From: an uncultured Oribacterium sp.
GTDB lineage: Bacteria > Bacillota > Clostridia > Lachnospirales > Lachnospiraceae
Direction: 5' to 3'
Assembly (NCBI GenBank): GCA_938030845.1
Contig: CALHIC010000436.1
Coordinates: 1-10,674 of the forward strand
DNA: 10,674 nt
Shown: positions 7,279-10,674 of the stretch, in pieces
Position numbering within the stretch: position 1 is the first letter of the stretch
Layout of the letters: each line of letters starts with the position of its first letter
Made by a program: the position numbers and the translations under genes
Notes under the pieces: generated by a model
Told to the model about the DNA's origin: nothing
The model's database searches: none
Seen by the model: only the letters and a program-made list of their open reading frames with translations

Positions 7279-7306
7279 TTCACAAAAAGCAAAGTATTTC
7301 TATAGA
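7279..7306 (+). promoter_or_regulatory. Candidate internal promoter for ygfK
   Basis: TTCACA (7279-7284), a 16-bp spacer and TATAGA (7301-7306) lie just after the ssnA stop. The -10 sits inside a perfect 10-bp palindrome TTCTATAGAA (7298-7307), which could also be an operator. Transcription would start close to the GGG at 7313, exactly at the base of the first leader hairpin. Recognised by eye only; ygfK may instead be read through from ssnA. Confidence 0.35.
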
Positions 7307-7307
7307 A

Positions 7308-7474
7308 GAAAAGGGTAGCTGAGAACCCTTTTCGTTCTGGAAACTTTGTTCGCAACATTAATGGGCCATTCTTGGTCAGGCAAGAATACCCCATCAGGGA
7401 AAAGCCCTCCTGTAAATCAGGAGAAGACGCAGGATCTTAAGCAGGAGGGCTGTTTACCCGAAAAGGAGATTTCC
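7308..7474 (+). ncRNA. Structured leader RNA of ygfK, candidate riboswitch/attenuator
   Basis: Several nested structures occupy the gap before ygfK. Hairpin 1 pairs GAAAAGGGT (7308-7316) with ACCCTTTTC (7325-7333). A small stem with a TTCG loop lies at 7346-7355. Hairpin 2 pairs ATGGG (7361-7365) with CCCAT (7390-7394) and, across a 2x2 internal loop, ATTCTTG (7368-7374) with CAAGAAT (7381-7387) around GTCAGG. Hairpin 3 pairs GCCCTCCTG (7404-7412) with CAGGAGGGC (7442-7450), competing with CTCCTG/CAGGAG (7407-7412 with 7418-7423). CTCCT at 7407-7411 can also pair with the ygfK Shine-Dalgarno AGGAG (7464-7468). GGGTA (7313-7317) could close with TACCC (7455-7459). I do not match it to TPP, SAM, glycine, purine or Moco consensus elements. 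A candidate RNA motif named after ssnA has, as I recall, been reported; I cannot say whether this is one. Confidence 0.5.
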
Positions 7475-10468
7475 ATGAGTGATATTATGACCCCGATTCC
7501 CTTTGACAGATTGATGAACCGTATTTTGGTAGAGCATCAACAGGGAGCTGTTTTTGGTATGCAGAAATGCTACCAGGCAAAAAACCTTCAGCCAAACACT
7601 CTTTTTGGCAGAAAATTAGAAGGACAGATTGGACCTGCTGCAGGACCTAACACCCAGCTTGCCCAGAACATCGTTGCTTCTTACTACGGCGGCGCTCGTT
7701 TCTTCGAGTTAAAGACCGTACAGAAGATGGACGGTAGAGAGCTGGCAGCTTGTGTAGCAAAGCCCTGTATCACAGCAGAGGACGAGTGTTACAACTGTGA
7801 GTGGTCCACAGAGTTGGAAGTACCACAGGCTTTTGCAGAGTATGTAAAGGGCTGGTTCGCTTGTAAGGTTATGGCGAAGGAGTATGATTTAGGCGATCCG
7901 GATGCTTTCCAGTTCAACATTTCCGTAGGATATGATCTGGAAGGAATCAAGCTTCCCAAGGTAGACCGTTTCATCAACGAGATGAAGGACGCTAAGGATA
8001 CCGAAATCTTTAAGGAGTGTAAGGCATGGCTTTTGGCTAACCTTGACCGTTTCCGGAAGGTGACCAAGGAAGATGTAGAGGCTATTCAGTCCGAAATCAT
8101 CAACAGCGTTACCGTTTCCACCCTTCACGGCTGTCCTCCTTCCGAGATTGAGGCGATTGCTTCTTACCTGATTCAGGAAAAGCATTTGCACACCTTCGTA
8201 AAGTGTAACCCTACTCTCTTAGGATATGAAACCGCTCGTGCAATCTTAGACGAGATGGGCTACGACTACATCGCTTTCACAGACTTCCACTTCAAGGATG
8301 ACTTACAGTACAGCGATGCAGTACCTATGTTAAAGCGTTTGCAGGAATTGGCAAAGAGCTTGAACTTAGCCTTCGGTGTAAAGATTACCAACACCTTCCC
8401 TGTAGATGTGAAGAATAACGAGCTTCCTTCTCAGGAAATGTATATGTCCGGTAAGTCCCTCTTCGCTCTTTCCATGTCTGTAGCGAAGATGCTGACCAGA
8501 GACTTTAACGGAAGCCTTCGTATCTCCTTCTCCGGCGGTGCGGATTACTTCAACATTGAGCGTATCGTGGAAGCCGGCATTTGGCCTGTAACCATGGCAA
8601 CCACCCTCTTAAAGACCGGTGGATACCTTCGTTTCATCCAGATGGCTGAGCTTTTAGAGAAGAACCTTGCAAAGCCTTGGGAAAAGGTTGAGCTTTCCTT
8701 AGTGGAGAAGATGATTGCAGACGCTAAGAGCGATAAGCACTTAGTAAAGCCCGTTAAGCCCCTTCCCAACAGAAAGTCCGATAAGAAGGTTCCTTTGGTT
8801 GATTGCTACACCATGCCCTGTCGTGACCGTTGCCCAATCCACCAGGATATCACCAGCTACGGCCGCCTGGTAAATGAAGGCAAGTTCCAGGAAGCTTTAG
8901 AGGTTATCTTAGATAAGAACCCGCTTCCCTTCATGACCGGAAATATCTGTACTCATACCTGTCAGTCTGCTTGTACCAGAAATCACTATGAGACAGACGT
9001 ACAGATTCGTACCAACAAGTTAATCGCTGCAAGAGGCGGATATGATGCCGTTCTTCCCGGATTAAAGCAGGAAGGTTCTGTGCAGAAGAAGGTTGGTGTT
9101 ATCGGAGCAGGCCCTGCAGGTATCTCTGCCGCTTTCTTCTTGGCAAGAGCAGGCGTAGAAGTACATGTTTACGATAAGGACGCTGTAGCCGGCGGTGTAG
9201 TAGCCAACGTTATCCCCGGATTCCGTATCCCTGCTGAAGAAATTCAGAAGGACGTAAACCTGGCTAAGCAGTACGGCGCTCAGTTCCACCTTGGACAGGA
9301 AGTGAACGATATTGACGCTTTCCGTAAGGAAAATAACTTTGACGCTGTAGTCGTTGCTATCGGTGCCCACAAGGAAGCTCCCCTTGTACTGGAAAAGGGA
9401 GAGGCTTACAACGCTCTACATTTCCTGGCAGACTTCAAGGCACAGGACGGCAAGTTAAACTTAGGAAAGAACGTTGTTGTAGTAGGTGCAGGAAACACCG
9501 CTATGGACGTTGCAAGAGCTGCGAAGAGAAATGCAGGAGTAGAAAATGTTTATCTGGTTTACAGAAGAACAAAGCGCTACATGCCTGCGGATCAGGAAGA
9601 ATTGGAAGAGGCTATTGAAGAGGGCGTAAACTTCCAGGAGCTCCTTGCTCCATTTACCCATGAGAACGGCAAGTTACTTTGCCATCGCATGGTACTCTCC
9701 GATGTGGATGCTTCCGGAAGACGTTCCGTTAAGGAAAGCGACGAGGTGGTTGAGATTCCCTGCGATACCGTAATCGCTTCCATCGGTGAGAAGGTAGACG
9801 GTTCTTACTATGAGAAGAACGGCATTGCCGTTACCGAGAAGGGACTGCCTGTATTAAAGAAGGAAAGCAACGAGACTTCCGTAGCCGGCGTTTACGCTGC
9901 AGGAGACGGTGCTTTCGGCGCTTCCGTAATTGTAAAGGCTATTGCCGATGCTAAGCTTGCTTGCGAAGCAATCTTAAACAAGACCATCGGTACCGACCGT
10001 CCTTCTCAGACAACAGATGAGAAGATTTACGGAAAGAAGGGTAATCTTGTAGAGCCGGAGAAGGGATTAAATCCTGACAAGCGTTGTCTTGCCTGCGACC
10101 ACATCTGTGAGAACTGCTGCGACGTATGTCCTAACCGTGCAAACTTCGCCATTAAGGTTCCCGGCGTAGAGATGCACCAGATTATCCACGTGGATTACAT
10201 GTGTAACGAGTGTGGTAACTGTGAGACCTTCTGCCCATACGATTCCGCTCCTTACAAGGAGAAGTTCACCCTCTTCCACAGAGCCGAGGAAATGGAAGAC
10301 TCCACAAACGACGGATTTGCATTCGTTGACAATGATGGAAATGCCATTGTACGCGTAGGCGGCGAGAAGATGAACTACAAGGTAGGCGATAAGAACTCTA
10401 AGCTCTTCTATCGTCTGGCTGAACTGGTAGATACCGTTTACAACGATTATTCTTACCTCTTAATCTAA
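7475..10468 (+). CDS. ygfK: YgfK multidomain FMN/FAD/Fe-S oxidoreductase
   Basis: This 997-residue protein is a YgfK-type oxidoreductase (often labelled putative selenate reductase subunit; E. coli YgfK about 1032). Residues ~1-430 form a dihydroorotate dehydrogenase-like TIM barrel with the segments KCNPTLLGYE, FGVKITNTF and SFSGGADYFNIERIVEAGIW. Next comes a GltD-like module: Fe-S cysteines at 449, 453, 492, 496 and 500, an FAD loop GAGPAG (544-549), an NAD(P) loop GAGNTA (671-676) and a C-terminal YAAGDGAFGAS. A bacterial ferredoxin-like tail holds cysteines 871, 874, 878, 881, 882, 885 and CNECGNCETFCP (910-921). These are the same modules as dihydropyrimidine dehydrogenase in a different order, so I infer reduction of a purine-derived ring. 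I chose the ATG at 7475 because AAAAGGAGA precedes it; an in-frame ATG at 7346 would translate the structured leader. Confidence 0.93.
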   Translation: MSDIMTPIPFDRLMNRILVEHQQGAVFGMQKCYQAKNLQPNTLFGRKLEGQIGPAAGPNTQLAQNIVASYYGGARFFELKTVQKMDGRELAACVAKPCITAEDECYNCEWSTELEVPQAFAEYVKGWFACKVMAKEYDLGDPDAFQFNISVGYDLEGIKLPKVDRFINEMKDAKDTEIFKECKAWLLANLDRFRKVTKEDVEAIQSEIINSVTVSTLHGCPPSEIEAIASYLIQEKHLHTFVKCNPTLLGYETARAILDEMGYDYIAFTDFHFKDDLQYSDAVPMLKRLQELAKSLNLAFGVKITNTFPVDVKNNELPSQEMYMSGKSLFALSMSVAKMLTRDFNGSLRISFSGGADYFNIERIVEAGIWPVTMATTLLKTGGYLRFIQMAELLEKNLAKPWEKVELSLVEKMIADAKSDKHLVKPVKPLPNRKSDKKVPLVDCYTMPCRDRCPIHQDITSYGRLVNEGKFQEALEVILDKNPLPFMTGNICTHTCQSACTRNHYETDVQIRTNKLIAARGGYDAVLPGLKQEGSVQKKVGVIGAGPAGISAAFFLARAGVEVHVYDKDAVAGGVVANVIPGFRIPAEEIQKDVNLAKQYGAQFHLGQEVNDIDAFRKENNFDAVVVAIGAHKEAPLVLEKGEAYNALHFLADFKAQDGKLNLGKNVVVVGAGNTAMDVARAAKRNAGVENVYLVYRRTKRYMPADQEELEEAIEEGVNFQELLAPFTHENGKLLCHRMVLSDVDASGRRSVKESDEVVEIPCDTVIASIGEKVDGSYYEKNGIAVTEKGLPVLKKESNETSVAGVYAAGDGAFGASVIVKAIADAKLACEAILNKTIGTDRPSQTTDEKIYGKKGNLVEPEKGLNPDKRCLACDHICENCCDVCPNRANFAIKVPGVEMHQIIHVDYMCNECGNCETFCPYDSAPYKEKFTLFHRAEEMEDSTNDGFAFVDNDGNAIVRVGGEKMNYKVGDKNSKLFYRLAELVDTVYNDYSYLLI

Positions 10469-10530
10469 TAGGAAAGAAATATAAGACTGCAGAATAGGTT
10501 ATAGTTTCATGCAGTTGCAGGTCTAAAGCT

Positions 10531-10561
10531 AAGGCGGGCTCTCACAGAGCTCGCCTTTTTT
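10531..10561 (+). terminator. Intrinsic terminator after ygfK
   Basis: An 11-bp stem (10531-10541 with 10547-10557, one G-U wobble) and a TCACA loop are followed by a run of six T residues ending at 10561. It lies 63 bases after the ygfK stop and marks the end of the rightward unit. An imperfect inverted repeat (AGACTGCA at 10484-10491 and TGCAGGTCT at 10516-10524, one bulge) precedes it in the 3' UTR. Confidence 0.9.
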
Positions 10562-10641
10562 GCGTTGGACTTAAAAAGCAAAATAGTAAAGAAATTTTCG
10601 GCAATATAGGTCTGAATATGGGGTAGTCTGAGCCCGTCGGT

Positions 10642-10674
10642 ACTTGCGAAAAACAAGTGAAACGAAGTTTTTCG
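10642..10674. repeat. Overlapping inverted repeats cut by the right window edge
   Basis: CGAAAAAC (10647-10654) and GTTTTTCG (10667-10674) are perfect 8-bp inverted copies around AAGTGAAACGAA. ACTTG (10642-10646) and CAAGT (10654-10658) form a second, competing stem. The compact palindromic design resembles dispersed intergenic hairpin elements in Clostridia, and the outer part of the structure may continue beyond the window. The rest of the stretch after the terminator (10562-10641) shows no gene. Confidence 0.4.

Noticed and set aside
7308..7333. Intrinsic terminator after ssnA
   Set aside because: The 9-bp stem has its T residues inside the 3' arm and no U run after it, and ygfK lacks a proven own promoter; I treat it as part of the leader.
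7308..7340. TPP riboswitch, because of CTGAGA followed by ACCC
   Set aside because: The second conserved TPP block (CCTGATCTGG and CAGCGTAGGGAA type) is absent downstream, so the match is probably chance.
7346..7474. Upstream in-frame ATG extending ygfK by 43 residues
   Set aside because: The extension translates the hairpin-rich leader and looks like low-complexity non-protein sequence; AAAAGGAGA precedes the ATG at 7475.

Overview
The window is a compact catabolic locus of an anaerobic Firmicute. I infer a Clostridia/Lachnospiraceae-type organism from the moderate GC content, strong AAGGAGG-type ribosome binding sites, AT-rich intergenic DNA, heavy use of TTA and AGA codons, and the closest-sounding protein families. 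No rRNA, tRNA, mobile element or CRISPR array is visible.

Layout. Two units diverge from an AT-rich control region at 5633-5938. Leftward (minus strand) run a YheO-type regulator (5632-4985), ygeX diaminopropionate ammonia-lyase (4952-3759), ygeY M20-type metallohydrolase (3678-2350), ygeW knotted carbamoyltransferase (2221-1016) and arcC carbamate kinase (790 to beyond the left edge). Rightward (plus strand) run ssnA amidohydrolase (5939-7270) and ygfK, a large FMN/FAD/Fe-S oxidoreductase (7475-10468), followed by a strong intrinsic terminator (10531-10561). A tail with a hairpin-forming repeat runs off the right edge.

How the genes fit together. The set ygeW/ygeX/ygeY/ygfK/ssnA/arcC is the conserved core known from the E. 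coli xdh-yge-ygf region and from gut anaerobes, where it has been linked to anaerobic purine/urate breakdown. A reasonable (inferred) scheme: YgfK reduces a purine-derived ring much as dihydropyrimidine dehydrogenase reduces uracil. SsnA opens the reduced ring. YgeY and YgeW remove ureido/carbamoyl groups, with YgeW running phosphorolytically to give carbamoyl phosphate. YgeX splits 2,3-diaminopropionate into pyruvate and ammonia, and ArcC makes ATP from carbamoyl phosphate. The YheO-type regulator probably controls both arms.

Most interesting non-coding features: (i) a roughly 160-nt structured leader between ssnA and ygfK, with nested hairpins, three CAGGA copies exactly 12 nt apart and a CTCCT segment able to pair with the ygfK Shine-Dalgarno, which looks like an unassigned riboswitch or attenuator; (ii) a mirror-image pair of CCATTGCA sites, each overlapping the -35 of one of two divergent extended -10 promoters; (iii) a degenerate triplication of the 3' end of ygeW spanning its stop codon.
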